The notes below the pieces were generated by a model. It saw only the letters and a program-made list of their open reading frames with translations. It did no database searches and was not told where the DNA came from. This document shows, piece by piece, positions 54,171 to 63,248 of a stretch of 64,000 nt of DNA; the stretch's first letter is position 1, and the number at the start of each line of letters is the position of its first letter. Position numbers and translations under genes: made by a program. This DNA is from Alsobacter sp045348435 (GTDB lineage: Bacteria > Pseudomonadota > Alphaproteobacteria > Rhizobiales > Beijerinckiaceae). Where the stretch lies: assembly GCF_045348435.1 (NCBI RefSeq), contig NZ_CP157484.1, positions 4,030,001 to 4,094,000 of the forward strand. Reading direction: 5' to 3'.

Positions 54171-55364
54171 TCAGCGAAGACGCAGGATCTCCACCCCTGG
54201 CAGCGGCTTGCCTTCCAGCCACTCCAGAAACGCGCCGCCCGCCGTGGACACGTAGGAGAAGTCGTCCGCCACGCCCGCATGGTTCAGCGCCGAAACGGTG
54301 TCGCCGCCGCCCGCCACCGAGAGCAGCTGGCCGGCCCTGGTGAGCCGTGCGGCCTCCTGGGCGACCTGGTTCGTGCCCGTGTCGAAGGGCTCCAGCTCGA
54401 ATGCGCCGAACGGGCCGTTCCACACCAGCGTCCTGGCGCCCGCCAGCTTGGCCTTGACGGTCTCGATCGATGCGGGGCCGATGTCGAGGATCATGTCGCC
54501 AGGGCCGACCGCGTCGACCGACACGACGCGGTTCGCCGCGTGCGCCTTGAACTCCGACGCCACCGTCGCGTCGACCGGCAGCACGATCTCGCAGCCCGCG
54601 CCCTTGGCGGTTTCCAGGATCGAGCGGGCCGTGTCGAGCAGGTCCTTCTCGCACAGCGACTTGCCGACGGCCTTGCCCTGCGCGGCCAGGAATGTGTTGG
54701 CCATGCCGCCGCCGATCACCAGGATGTCGACCTTCTTCACCAGATTGCCGAGCAGCTCCAGCTTGGACGACACCTTGGCGCCGCCCACCACGGCCAGAAC
54801 CGGCCGCTTCGGCGCTTCCAGCGCGTGCGCGAGCGCCTCAACCTCGGCCTGCATGGTGCGGCCCGCAAAAGCCGGCAGCACATGGCCGAGCCCCTCGGTC
54901 GACGCGTGGGCGCGGTGCGCCGCCGAGAAGGCGTCGCTCACCCACAGGTCGCCGTTCTCGGCGAGCGCTTTCACGAAAGCGGGGTCGTTCTTTTCTTCCT
55001 CGGGGTGGAAGCGGGTGTTTTCCAAGAGCACCACGTCGCCCGGCTTCATGGCGTCCACGGCGGCCTTGGCGGCCGGGCCGACGCAATCCTCCGCGAAGCC
55101 CACCGGGCGGCCGAGATGCTCGGCCACCACGGCCGCGACGGGGCGCAGCGTCTCCTTGAGGTCGCGGCCCTTCGGCCGGCCGAAATGCGCCAGCAGCACC
55201 ACCTTGCCGCCCTTGTCGGCGATCTCGCGGATGGTCGGCAGCACCCGCTCGATGCGGGTGGAGTCCGACACCTTGCCGTTCTCCATCGGCACGTTGAGGT
55301 CCACGCGAAGCAATACGCGCTTGTTGGAGACGTCAGCGCTGTCGAGCGTGCGGAAGGCGGTCAT
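54171..55364 (-). CDS. pgk: Phosphoglycerate kinase
   Basis: This 397-residue enzyme makes ATP from 1,3-bisphosphoglycerate. It has KRVLLRVDLNVPMENGKVSDSTRI at the N-terminus, VVLLAHFGRPKG, ENTRFHPEEEKND, VVGGAKVSSKLELLGNLV and WNGPFGAFELEPFDTGT, closing with the nucleotide-site VAGGGDTVSAL. Length is normal. It is preceded by gap on the same strand. Confidence 0.98.
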   Translation of the reverse strand: MTAFRTLDSADVSNKRVLLRVDLNVPMENGKVSDSTRIERVLPTIREIADKGGKVVLLAHFGRPKGRDLKETLRPVAAVVAEHLGRPVGFAEDCVGPAAKAAVDAMKPGDVVLLENTRFHPEEEKNDPAFVKALAENGDLWVSDAFSAAHRAHASTEGLGHVLPAFAGRTMQAEVEALAHALEAPKRPVLAVVGGAKVSSKLELLGNLVKKVDILVIGGGMANTFLAAQGKAVGKSLCEKDLLDTARSILETAKGAGCEIVLPVDATVASEFKAHAANRVVSVDAVGPGDMILDIGPASIETVKAKLAGARTLVWNGPFGAFELEPFDTGTNQVAQEAARLTRAGQLLSVAGGGDTVSALNHAGVADDFSYVSTAGGAFLEWLEGKPLPGVEILRLR

Positions 55365-55402
55365 GATGTCCTCTGTCGGCAGGGCGCCAGTCCTAAAGCG
55401 AA

Positions 55403-55432
55403 GACGCCCCCGGCCGGGGCCGGAGGCGCGTC
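55403..55432 (-). terminator. GC-rich hairpin after gap
   Basis: GACGCCcCCGG faces CCGGaGGCGcGTC with one bulge, between the gap stop and the pgk start, followed by TTCGCTTTAGG. It probably attenuates rather than blocks read-through. Confidence 0.45.
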
Positions 55433-55445
55433 ACACATCAGGCTC

Positions 55446-56453
55446 TCAGAGCAGCTTGCCCATCGCGACGGCGGTGTCGGACATGCGGTTGGAGAAGCCC
55501 CACTCGTTGTCGTACCAGGACAGGATCGACACCAGCGTGCCCTCCATGACCTTCGTCTGGTCCATGTGGAAGATGGACGAGTGCGGGTCGTGGTTGAAGT
55601 CGATCGAGACGTTCTTCTCGGTCGTGTAGCCCAGGATGCCCTTGAGCGGACCCTCGGCCGCCGCCTTGATGGCGGCGTTGATCTCGTCCTTGGAGGTCGC
55701 CCGCTTGGCGATGAACTTCAGGTCCACCACCGACACGTTCGGGGTCGGAACGCGCAGCGCGAAGCCGTCGAGCTTGCCGTTGAGCTCCGGCAGCACCAGG
55801 CCGACGGCCTTGGCCGCTCCCGTGGAGGTCGGGATCATCGACAGCGCCGCCGCGCGGCCGCGGTAGAGATCCTTGTGCATGGTGTCCAGCGTCGGCTGGT
55901 CGCCCGTGTAGGAGTGGATCGTCGTCATCATGCCGCGCTCGATGCCGACGGCCTCGTTCAGCACCTTGGCCACAGGGGCGAGGCAGTTCGTCGTGCACGA
56001 CGCGTTAGAGATGACGAGGTGGTCCTTCGTCAGCTTGTCGTGGTTGACGCCGAACACGACCGTCAGGTCAGCGCCATCGGCCGGGGCCGAGACGATCACC
56101 CGCTTGGCGCCCGCCTGCAGGTGAGCGGCCGCCTTGTCGCGCGACGTGAAGATGCCCGTGCACTCCAGCGCGATGTCGACGCCCAAATCCTTGTGCGGCA
56201 GCTCGGCAGGGTTGCGGACGGCGGTCACCTTGATCGGCCCGCGGCCGACATTGATGGTGTCGCCTTCCACCGTCACCGTGCCGGGGAACCGGCCATGGAC
56301 GCTGTCGTAGCGCATCAGGTGGGCGTTGGTCTCGACGGGGCCGAGATCGTTGATGGCCACGACCTCGATGTCGGTGCGCCCGGACTCGACGATGGCGCGC
56401 AGCACGTTGCGGCCGATCCGGCCAAATCCGTTGATGGCGACGCGTACGGTCAT
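55446..56453 (-). CDS. gap: Type I glyceraldehyde-3-phosphate dehydrogenase
   Basis: This 335-residue enzyme begins TVRVAINGFGRIGRNVLRAI. The catalytic Cys lies in SNASCTTNCLAP, with the following His in TTIHSYTGDQPTLD; substrate residues are in RAAALSMIPTSTGAAKAVGLV and the end has VSILSWYDNEWGFSNR. The Asn/Asp pattern after the first strand favours NAD. It lies between tkt and pgk. Confidence 0.97.
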   Translation of the reverse strand: MTVRVAINGFGRIGRNVLRAIVESGRTDIEVVAINDLGPVETNAHLMRYDSVHGRFPGTVTVEGDTINVGRGPIKVTAVRNPAELPHKDLGVDIALECTGIFTSRDKAAAHLQAGAKRVIVSAPADGADLTVVFGVNHDKLTKDHLVISNASCTTNCLAPVAKVLNEAVGIERGMMTTIHSYTGDQPTLDTMHKDLYRGRAAALSMIPTSTGAAKAVGLVLPELNGKLDGFALRVPTPNVSVVDLKFIAKRATSKDEINAAIKAAAEGPLKGILGYTTEKNVSIDFNHDPHSSIFHMDQTKVMEGTLVSILSWYDNEWGFSNRMSDTAVAMGKLL

Positions 56454-56538
56454 GATCTCATCCTCTCGTGTCTCGTCACGCCCGCAACGCGCACCCTAGG
56501 CTTGGCGTTGCCGGCCCCCGGTCAAAAAAAGGCCCGGT

Positions 56539-58524
56539 TCACACCCGCGCCGCCGCCTTTTCCGCGACTGCTTCGGCCGTGATGCCGAAATGCGCGTAGA
56601 GTTCCTTGTAAGGGCCGCTGGCCCCGAAGCCTGTCATGCCGACGAACAAACCGTCGGAGCCGATGATCTCGTCCCAGCCCATGCGCAAGCCGGCCTCGAC
56701 CGCGATGTTGACCTTGGCCTTGCCGATGACGGAGGCCCGCACGGCCTCGGGCTGCGCCATGAAGAGCTCCATGCAGGGCACCGACACCACGCGGGCCCGC
56801 ACGCCCTTGTCGGACAGGAGCTTGCGCGCCGCATGGGCGAGCTCGACCTCGGAGCCCGAGGCGAAGATGCTGACCTGAGCCTCGCCGCCTTCGGCCGGAG
56901 CGGACTCATAGGCGCCCACGGCGCAGAGGTTGCGATCCTGCGCCGTGGTGCGGAACGGCGCTAGGTTCTGCCTCGTGAGGGCAAGCACGCTGGGCGTGCG
57001 CTGGTGCTCCAGGGCGAGCTGCCAGCACTCGGCCGTCTCCATCGCGTCGGCGGGCCGGAACACGTTCAGGTTCGGGATGGCCCGCAATGCGGCCAGATGC
57101 TCCACGGGCTGATGGGTGGGCCCGTCCTCGCCCAGCCCGATCGAATCGTGGGTCATCACATAGACCACCCGGATTCCCATCAGGGCGGAGAGGCGGATCG
57201 CCGGCCGGCAATAGTCGGTGAACACCATGAAGGTGCCGCCGGCCGGGATGACGCCGCCATGCAGCGCCATGCCGTTCATGGCGGCCGACATGCCGAACTC
57301 GCGGATGCCATAATGGATGTAGCGGCCCGAGAAATCCGTCGGGGTGACCTGCGGCAGGTCCTTGGTGCGCGTGTTGTTGGAACCGGTGAGGTCGGCCGAG
57401 CCCAGCACCAGCTCGGGGACCGCCGTCACGATCGTCTCCAGGGCGAGCTCGGAGGACTTGCGGGTCGCCAGCGTCGGCGGATCGGCGACGAGCTTGGCCT
57501 TGAGGCCCTGCATCGCCTGGCCGAAGCCGGACGGCAGGTCGCCGCGCTGGCGGCGCTCGAACTCGGCGCGCGTGTCGGCGTCGAGAGCGGAGAAGCGCTC
57601 GCGCCACGCCTCATGGGCGGGCTTGCCGCGACGGCCCGCCTCGCGCCAATGCTCCAGGACCTCCCGGGGCACCGAGAACGGCTCGGGCGAAATGTTCAGA
57701 TGCGCCTTGGCGGCGGCGAGCTCCTCGGCGCCGAGCGGCTCGCCATGCGCCTTCGACGTTCCGGCGCGGTGGGGGGCGCCGTAGCCGATGATGGTCTTGC
57801 AGGCCAGCATGGTCGGGCGGTCCGCCTTGCGGGCGCGCTCGATCGCCTCGAACAGCGCGTCGGGGTCATGCCCGTCCACATGCTCGGAGGCCCATCCCGC
57901 GGCCTGGAAGCGCTTCACCTGGTCGACGGAGTCCGACAGCGAGACCGGCCCGTCGATGGAGATGCCGTTGTCGTCATAGAGCACGATGAGCTTGGAGAGC
58001 TTGAGGTGGCCGGCGAGCGCGATCGCCTCGTGCGAGATCCCCTCCATGAGGTCGCCGTCGGAAGCGAGCACATAGGTGTGGTGGTCGACGATGCTGTCGC
58101 CGTACTGCGCGGCGAGGTGGCGCTCGGCCATCGCCATGCCGACCGCCGTCGCGAGCCCCTGGCCCAGCGGACCCGTCGTGGTCTCCACCCCGAGCGTGTG
58201 GCCGTATTCGGGATGGCCCGGCGTCTTGGAGCCCAGTTGGCGGAACGCCTTGAGGTCGTCGAGCTCCACGCCCTGCACGCCCGTCAGGTAGAGCGTTGCA
58301 TAAAGCAGCATGGAGCCGTGGCCGGCCGACAGCACGAAACGGTCGCGATCGGGCCAGTGCGGATCCGTGGGATCGAACTTCAGGAACCGGGTGAACAGCA
58401 CCGTCGCCATGTCGGCGGCGCCCATGGGCAGGCCGGGATGCCCCGACTTGGCCTTTTCGACCGCGTCCATCGCGAGCGAACGGATGGCGTTTGCCATGGG
58501 AACGTGCTGGTCGCGAAAAGTCAT
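56539..58524 (-). CDS. tkt: Transketolase
   Basis: This 661-residue thiamine-diphosphate enzyme moves two-carbon units in the pentose-phosphate pathway. It has ANAIRSLAMDAVEKAKSGHPGLPMGAADMATVLF, the ThDP/Mg site SDGDLMEGISHEA...LIVLYDDNGISIDG, and the second-domain GIREFGMSAAMNGMALHGG and THDSIGLGEDGPTHQPVEHLA. Full length. It heads the tkt-gap-pgk-fba run and is divergent from the DUF4164 gene. Confidence 0.97.
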   Translation of the reverse strand: MTFRDQHVPMANAIRSLAMDAVEKAKSGHPGLPMGAADMATVLFTRFLKFDPTDPHWPDRDRFVLSAGHGSMLLYATLYLTGVQGVELDDLKAFRQLGSKTPGHPEYGHTLGVETTTGPLGQGLATAVGMAMAERHLAAQYGDSIVDHHTYVLASDGDLMEGISHEAIALAGHLKLSKLIVLYDDNGISIDGPVSLSDSVDQVKRFQAAGWASEHVDGHDPDALFEAIERARKADRPTMLACKTIIGYGAPHRAGTSKAHGEPLGAEELAAAKAHLNISPEPFSVPREVLEHWREAGRRGKPAHEAWRERFSALDADTRAEFERRQRGDLPSGFGQAMQGLKAKLVADPPTLATRKSSELALETIVTAVPELVLGSADLTGSNNTRTKDLPQVTPTDFSGRYIHYGIREFGMSAAMNGMALHGGVIPAGGTFMVFTDYCRPAIRLSALMGIRVVYVMTHDSIGLGEDGPTHQPVEHLAALRAIPNLNVFRPADAMETAECWQLALEHQRTPSVLALTRQNLAPFRTTAQDRNLCAVGAYESAPAEGGEAQVSIFASGSEVELAHAARKLLSDKGVRARVVSVPCMELFMAQPEAVRASVIGKAKVNIAVEAGLRMGWDEIIGSDGLFVGMTGFGASGPYKELYAHFGITAEAVAEKAAARV

Positions 58525-58711
58525 GGTCTGATCCGGTCTGGAGGCGGCGGGACAGATAGCATCATGACAAAGCGAGTCAATGTGAGGGCGGCTCCCAGAG
58601 GCGACGTTGACGCTCCCTTCTCGCCGAAACTAAACTTTCGCCATTAAGCTCAGCCATGTGATTCTGAAGAGCGTTCCGCTCGCCCCCCCCCGGCGCCGTT
58701 TCGAGAGGCCC

Positions 58712-58999
58712 ATGCCAAGCTCTGCCGCCGTCGACCAAGCGCTCGCCCGTCTGCTCGCTTCCATCAGCGTGCTGGAGGTCGCGGCCGCGCGCCGGGCGGA
58801 GTCCGACCGATCCAAGGGCACGCTCGAAACGGAGCTGGCTCTCATGCAGGACGACCGGGCGCGGCTGGCGATGGAGTTGGACGGCGCGCTCTCGCACGGC
58901 AAGCGGCTGGAGGCTACGACCGACGAGCTCGCCAAGCGGATCGACCGCGCCCTGGGCTCGGTGCGATCGGTGCTGGACGGCGCGGCGGGCCAGGGCTGA
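58712..58999 (+). CDS. DUF4164-like coiled-coil protein upstream of zapA
   Basis: This 95-residue helical protein reads SAAVDQALARLLASISVLEVAAARRAESDRSKGTLETELALMQDDRARLAMELD, a continuous coiled coil. It matches the DUF4164 type that precedes zapA in Rhizobiales. The role is unknown; position suggests a link to division. ATG 58712 is favoured over 58658, whose extra residues are Pro/Arg-rich and unstructured. Confidence 0.78.
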   Translation: MPSSAAVDQALARLLASISVLEVAAARRAESDRSKGTLETELALMQDDRARLAMELDGALSHGKRLEATTDELAKRIDRALGSVRSVLDGAAGQG

Positions 59000-59078
59000 G
59001 AGGGGCGGCCGGCCCCGCGCGCCGGCCATCGTCAATCGAAAGCGGCCGGCGCGTTTCGCCGACGATCGGGGGTAGAGT

Positions 59079-59447
59079 TTGGGTCAAGTGACAGTCACGA
59101 TCGCCGACAAGATCTACCGCATCGCCTGTGACGACGGGCAGGAAGACCACCTGCGCAGCCTCGCCGCGGACGTCGACGACAAGATCGCCGAAATGCGCAA
59201 GGCTTTCGGGGAGATCGGCGACAACCGGCTCACCGTCATGGCGGCCATCACCTTCCTGGACGAGCGCCAGGAGCTGAGGTCGCGCATCGCGCGGCTGGAG
59301 GGCGAGGTGGCCAGCTTGAGGGCCGCCCGCCACGAGGTGGAGAACTCCTTGGGCGAGACGGAGGCCGAGATCACCTCCGCCATCGTCGAGGCGGCCGACC
59401 GCATCGAGGCCGTCGCCCGCAGCCTCGCGCCGCCGCCGCAGGGCTAA
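59079..59447 (+). CDS. zapA: Cell division protein ZapA
   Basis: This ~122-residue FtsZ-ring stabiliser has QVTVTIADKIYRIACDDGQEDHLRSLAADVDDKIAEMRKAFG, LTVMAAITFLDERQELRSRI and a C-terminal coiled coil. The likely start is the TTG at 59079 with GGGGG upstream, or the GTG at 59088. It is followed by 6S RNA and the 5-FTHF cyclo-ligase gene, an order kept across many proteobacteria. Confidence 0.92.
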   Translation: MGQVTVTIADKIYRIACDDGQEDHLRSLAADVDDKIAEMRKAFGEIGDNRLTVMAAITFLDERQELRSRIARLEGEVASLRAARHEVENSLGETEAEITSAIVEAADRIEAVARSLAPPPQG

Positions 59448-59589
59448 GCAGGGCGGTGGCTAGCCCTGCTTTCCTGTGCGGCGCGCCGCCGTCAAGCTTG
59501 CGTCTGTGCGGCATCGCACACCGTCGACGCCCGCGATCTTCGCAAATAGGGCTGGCAATTCGTTCGTGGTCTACCTAGATTCGGGTTCG

Positions 59590-59752
59590 CGGGGCTGCGG
59601 GGTGCGTGAGGACCATGTATCCCCGGGGCCTTATCGATCCTAACGGGAGCTGTCCCCGCCCTTGTCCCTGGACTCGGGCACACGGCGCCCACCTACGCTG
59701 TAGGTTTCCCGGGATCGGTCGTCCCACGGCCACTGTGGCTCCGCACTCGGCT
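59590..59752 (+). ncRNA. ssrS: 6S RNA
   Basis: The stretch between zapA and the cyclo-ligase gene has the hallmarks of alphaproteobacterial 6S RNA. These are GCGTGAGGACCATG, CCCCGGGGCCTTATCGATCC, GGGAGCTGTCCC, then CACCTACGCTGTAGGTTTC and CCGGGATCGGTCGTCCCACGG. The two sides can fold into the long helix with a central bubble. It binds housekeeping RNA polymerase in stationary phase. Exact ends are estimated. Confidence 0.85.
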
Positions 59753-59757
59753 TTCCA

Positions 59758-60336
59758 ATGACGCTCACCCTCGACAAGGCCGCCATCCGCCAGGATATTC
59801 TTGGCAGACGCGACGCCTTGCACGAGGGCGATCGTGCGCGCATGTCCGCGGCGCTCGCCGCCCATGCCCTGCCCTTCCGGGCCGAGATCCATGCCGGGCC
59901 GGTGTCGGGCTTTTGGCCCATCCGCAGCGAGATCGATCCGCGGCCCCTCATGGAGGCCTTCGCGGCCCATGGCGCCCGGCTCTGCCTGCCGGTGGTGCGC
60001 AAGTCGGGCCTGACCTTCCGGGCCTATCGGCCCGGCGACGCCCTCGTTCGCGCCGGCTTCGGCCTGAGCGAACCCGGCGAGGACGCGCCGGAGGTGCGGC
60101 CCCGTCTGATGCTGGTCCCGCTCGCCGCTTTCGACCGCCGCGGTGACCGCATCGGCTACGGCGCCGGCTATTACGACCGCGCCATCGCGCGCTTCACCGC
60201 CGATGGCGGCCCTCTCACCACCGTGGGTCTCGCGTTCTCGATGCAGGAAGTCGACCGCGTCCCGACGGAACTCCACGACCGGCGCCTTGACTGGATCGTC
60301 ACCGAGAGCGAGGTCATTCGTGCAACCCTCGTTTGA
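59758..60336 (+). CDS. 5-formyltetrahydrofolate cyclo-ligase
   Basis: This 192-residue enzyme converts 5-formyl-THF to 5,10-methenyl-THF using ATP. It has SGFWPIRSEIDPRPLMEAF, ARLCLPVVRKSGLTFRAY, and the signature LVPLAAFDRRGDRIGYGAGYYDRAI with ATP-loop residues. It ends TEL-HDRRLDWIVTE. It follows 6S RNA directly and may be cotranscribed with it, as in E. coli ygfA. Confidence 0.95.
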   Translation: MTLTLDKAAIRQDILGRRDALHEGDRARMSAALAAHALPFRAEIHAGPVSGFWPIRSEIDPRPLMEAFAAHGARLCLPVVRKSGLTFRAYRPGDALVRAGFGLSEPGEDAPEVRPRLMLVPLAAFDRRGDRIGYGAGYYDRAIARFTADGGPLTTVGLAFSMQEVDRVPTELHDRRLDWIVTESEVIRATLV

Positions 60337-60345
60337 GATTGATCA

Positions 60346-61167
60346 ATGCGACTCCTTTTCCTAGGCGACGTCGTCGGGCGCTCCGGCCGCAACGTGGTCG
60401 TCGAGCAGCTTCCCAGCCTGCGCGAGCGCTGGAAGCTCGACTGCGTCGTCATCAACGGCGAGAACGCGGCCGGCGGCTTCGGCATCACCGAGGCGATCTG
60501 CGACGACCTCCTGGCCGCCGGCGCGGACGCGGTGACGCTGGGCAACCACTCCTTCGACCAGCGCGAGGCGCTGGTGTTCATCGAGCGCCAGCCCCGGCTG
60601 CTGCGCCCGGCGAACTTTCCGCCCGGCACGCCCGGCCGCGGCGCCACCGTCGTGGAGGCGCGCAACGGCGCTCGCGTCCTGGTGGTCAACGCCATGGGAC
60701 GGCTCTTCATCGACCCGCTGGACGACCCCTTCGCGGCGGTCGAGCGCGAGCTCGCCTCATGCCCGCTGGGAGAGGTCTGCGACGCGGTGCTGATCGACAT
60801 GCACGCCGAAGCGACGAGCGAGAAGCTCGCCATGGCGCATTTCGTCGACGGGCGCGCCACGCTGGTGGTGGGGACCCACACCCATGTGCCCACGGCGGAC
60901 CACCGCATCCTGGGCGGCGGGACGGCCTATCTGTCCGACGCCGGCATGTGCGGCGACTATGACTCCATCCTCGGCATGGCCAAGGAGGAGCCGATCCGCC
61001 GCTTTTTGCAGAAAACGCCCGGCGCCCGCATGGAGCCCGCCAACGGCCCCGGCGCCCTCGCGGGCGTGGCCGTCGAGGTGTCCGACAAGACCGGGCTGGC
61101 CCTGAACGTCGCCCCGGTGCGGATCGGCCCGCACGTGGCCGAGGCGCGTCCGCATTTCTGGGAATAG
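60346..61167 (+). CDS. YmdB-like metallophosphoesterase
   Basis: This 273-residue protein of the TIGR00282 family has RLLFLGDVVGRSGRN with metal ligands, VVINGENAAGGFGIT, VTLGNHSFDQRE and VVGTHTHVPTADHRILGGGTAYLSDAGMCG. Bacillus YmdB is a cyclic-nucleotide phosphodiesterase affecting development; the role in Rhizobiales is unknown. It starts 10 bp after the cyclo-ligase stop. Confidence 0.92.
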   Translation: MRLLFLGDVVGRSGRNVVVEQLPSLRERWKLDCVVINGENAAGGFGITEAICDDLLAAGADAVTLGNHSFDQREALVFIERQPRLLRPANFPPGTPGRGATVVEARNGARVLVVNAMGRLFIDPLDDPFAAVERELASCPLGEVCDAVLIDMHAEATSEKLAMAHFVDGRATLVVGTHTHVPTADHRILGGGTAYLSDAGMCGDYDSILGMAKEEPIRRFLQKTPGARMEPANGPGALAGVAVEVSDKTGLALNVAPVRIGPHVAEARPHFWE

Positions 61168-61274
61168 CCGGTTTCTTTATTTCCGAAGCGCCCCGACGTA
61201 TAAGGCCCGCGCTCCATTCCGACCGGCCGCGCGCGGCGCCGCCGTCCGGTCCCCTACGTCTTCGAGGATCCGCC

Positions 61275-62021
61275 ATGGCCGGCCATTCCCAGTTCAAGAA
61301 CATCATGCACCGCAAGGGCCGCCAGGACGCCATGCGGTCGAAGCTCTTCTCCAAGCTGGCCCGCGAAATCACGGTCGCGGCCAAGATGGGCCTGCCCGAT
61401 CCCAACATGAATGCGCGCCTGCGCGCCGCCATCCAGGCCGCCCGCGCCGAGAACATGCCCAAGGACAACGTCGACCGCGCCATCAAGAAGGCGATCGGCG
61501 CGGACGCCGAGAACTATGACGAGATCCGCTACGAGGGCTATGCGCCCGGCGGCGTCGCGGTGATCATCGAGGCGCTCACCGACAACCGCAACCGCACCGG
61601 CGGCGAGGTGCGCTCCGCCTTCACCAAGGCGGGCGGCAGCCTGGCCGAGACCGGCGCGGTGTCGTTCATGTTCGACCATGTCGGCGTGATCGAGTTCAAC
61701 GCCGAGGCGGCCAGCGAGGACGCCATGATGGAGGCCGCCATCGAGGCCGGCGCCGACGACGTCTCCACCGGCGAGAACGGCCATGAAATCGTGACGTCGA
61801 TGGAGTCTCTGCGCGACGTCGCCAAGGCGCTCGAAGAAAAGTTCGGCGAGCCCCGCAAGGCGTCGCTGGTCTGGCGCGCGCAAAACAGCATCGCGGTGGA
61901 CGACGAGGCCGGCGAGAAGATCCTCAAGCTGCTCGACACGCTGGAGGAGAACGACGACGTCCAGAACGTCTATTCCAACGCCGAATTCTCCGACGCGCTG
62001 ATGGCCAAGATCGCCGGCTGA
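61275..62021 (+). CDS. yebC: YebC/PmpR family regulatory protein
   Basis: This 248-residue protein begins AGHSQFKNIMHRKGRQDAMRSKLFSKLAREITVAAKMG and contains NMPKDNVDRAIKKAIG and YEGYAPGGVAVIIEALTDNRNRTGGEVRSAFTKAGG. The full three-domain family form is present. Members act as transcription regulators, and a translation role at proline stretches has been proposed. It precedes ruvC, the usual order. Confidence 0.95.
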   Translation: MAGHSQFKNIMHRKGRQDAMRSKLFSKLAREITVAAKMGLPDPNMNARLRAAIQAARAENMPKDNVDRAIKKAIGADAENYDEIRYEGYAPGGVAVIIEALTDNRNRTGGEVRSAFTKAGGSLAETGAVSFMFDHVGVIEFNAEAASEDAMMEAAIEAGADDVSTGENGHEIVTSMESLRDVAKALEEKFGEPRKASLVWRAQNSIAVDDEAGEKILKLLDTLEENDDVQNVYSNAEFSDALMAKIAG

Positions 62022-62080
62022 CCAGCGGCGAGGCGCCGCCGCACTGGCGGCGCAGCCTGCGCTCGGGCTAACTCGCCCGC

Positions 62081-62602
62081 ATGAGCATCCAGGCGATTCG
62101 CATCCTCGGCATCGACCCCGGCCTCCGCAACACGGGCTGGGGCGTGGTCGACACCTTGGGCTCGCGCCTGAGCTTCGTGGCCTGCGGATCCGTTCACTCG
62201 GACGGCAAGCTGACGCTGGCCGACCGCCTGCGCCAGTTGCACGAGCAACTCGCCGAAGTGATCCACGCCCACCAGCCCGACGAGTGCGCCGTGGAGGAAA
62301 CCTTCGTCAACAAGGACGCCCGCGCCACGCTGAAGCTAGGCCATGCCCGAGGCATCGCGCTGCTGGCGCCTGCGCAGGCCGGCCTGTCCGTCGCCGAATA
62401 CGCCCCCAACCTGGTGAAAAAGACCATCGTGGGCGCCGGCCACGCCGAAAAGGACCAGATCCACATGATGGTCCGCGTCCTGCTGCCCAAGGCCGACCCG
62501 CAATCGGCCGACGCCGCCGACGCGCTCGCGGTGGCGCTCACCCACGCGCAGCACCGCGGCGCCCGAGCCCTCGAAGCCGCCGTGCTGGCGAGAGCCCGCT
62601 GA
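62081..62602 (+). CDS. ruvC: Holliday junction resolvase RuvC
   Basis: This 173-residue dimeric nuclease has the catalytic acids in ILGIDPGLRNTGWG, AVEETFVNKDARATLKLG and the ADAADALAVALTHAQH end. It cuts Holliday junctions made mobile by RuvAB. It stands 18 bp before ruvA in one operon. Confidence 0.97.
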   Translation: MSIQAIRILGIDPGLRNTGWGVVDTLGSRLSFVACGSVHSDGKLTLADRLRQLHEQLAEVIHAHQPDECAVEETFVNKDARATLKLGHARGIALLAPAQAGLSVAEYAPNLVKKTIVGAGHAEKDQIHMMVRVLLPKADPQSADAADALAVALTHAQHRGARALEAAVLARAR

Positions 62603-62620
62603 GCATGCTGGAATAGATCG

Positions 62621-63238
62621 ATGATCGGAAAGCTCAAAGGCACCATCGACAGCTTCGCCGAGGACTCCATCGTTCTCGACGTGCACGGCGTCGGCTACGT
62701 GGTGCAGTGCTCGGCCAAGACGCTCGGCGCCCTGCCGGCGGCCGGCGAGGCCGTGGTGCTCTCCATCGAGACGCAGGTGCGCGAGGACGCGATCCGGCTC
62801 TTCGGCTTCCGCACCGACCAGGAGCGCGAGTGGTTTCGCCTGCTGCAGACCGTGCAGGGCGTCGGCGCCAAGGTGGCGCTCGGCATCCTGTCCGTGCTCG
62901 ACGGCGGCGCGCTGGCGACGGCCATCGGCACGCAGGACAAGGCCGCCGTGGCCCGTGCGCCGGGCGTCGGGCCGAAGCTCGCCGCCCGCATCGTCGCCGA
63001 GCTGAAGGACAAGGCGCCCGGCCTGGGTTCGCTCGACCCCGCCCTCGTGCGCCTCGCCGGGGCGGTGGAGGACCGGACCGCGCCCAAGCCCGTCGCCGAC
63101 GCCGTGTCGGCGCTCGTCAATCTCGGCTACGCGCAGGCGCAGGCCTCGGCGGCCGTCGCCGCCGCGCTCAAGAATGGCGGCGAAGGCGTCGAGGCGCCGC
63201 AGCTCATCCGGCTGGGGTTGCGGGAGCTGGCGCGGTGA
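62621..63238 (+). CDS. ruvA: Holliday junction branch-migration protein RuvA
   Basis: This 205-residue junction-binding protein has the N-terminal OB domain (IGKLKGTIDSFAEDSIVLDVHGVGYVV), the helix-hairpin-helix domain (LLQTVQGVGAKVALGILSVL, APGVGPKLAARIVAELKDK) and the flexible C-terminal RuvB-contact domain (ALVNLGYAQAQASAAVAAAL). It lies between ruvC and ruvB. Confidence 0.97.
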   Translation: MIGKLKGTIDSFAEDSIVLDVHGVGYVVQCSAKTLGALPAAGEAVVLSIETQVREDAIRLFGFRTDQEREWFRLLQTVQGVGAKVALGILSVLDGGALATAIGTQDKAAVARAPGVGPKLAARIVAELKDKAPGLGSLDPALVRLAGAVEDRTAPKPVADAVSALVNLGYAQAQASAAVAAALKNGGEGVEAPQLIRLGLRELAR

Positions 63239-63248
63239 GGGCTGACGC

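Noticed and set aside
58636..58660. CtrA box upstream of the DUF4164/zapA genes
   Set aside because: The TAAA and TTAA words are 9 bp apart and one half is imperfect, so the TTAA-N7-TTAA rule is not met.
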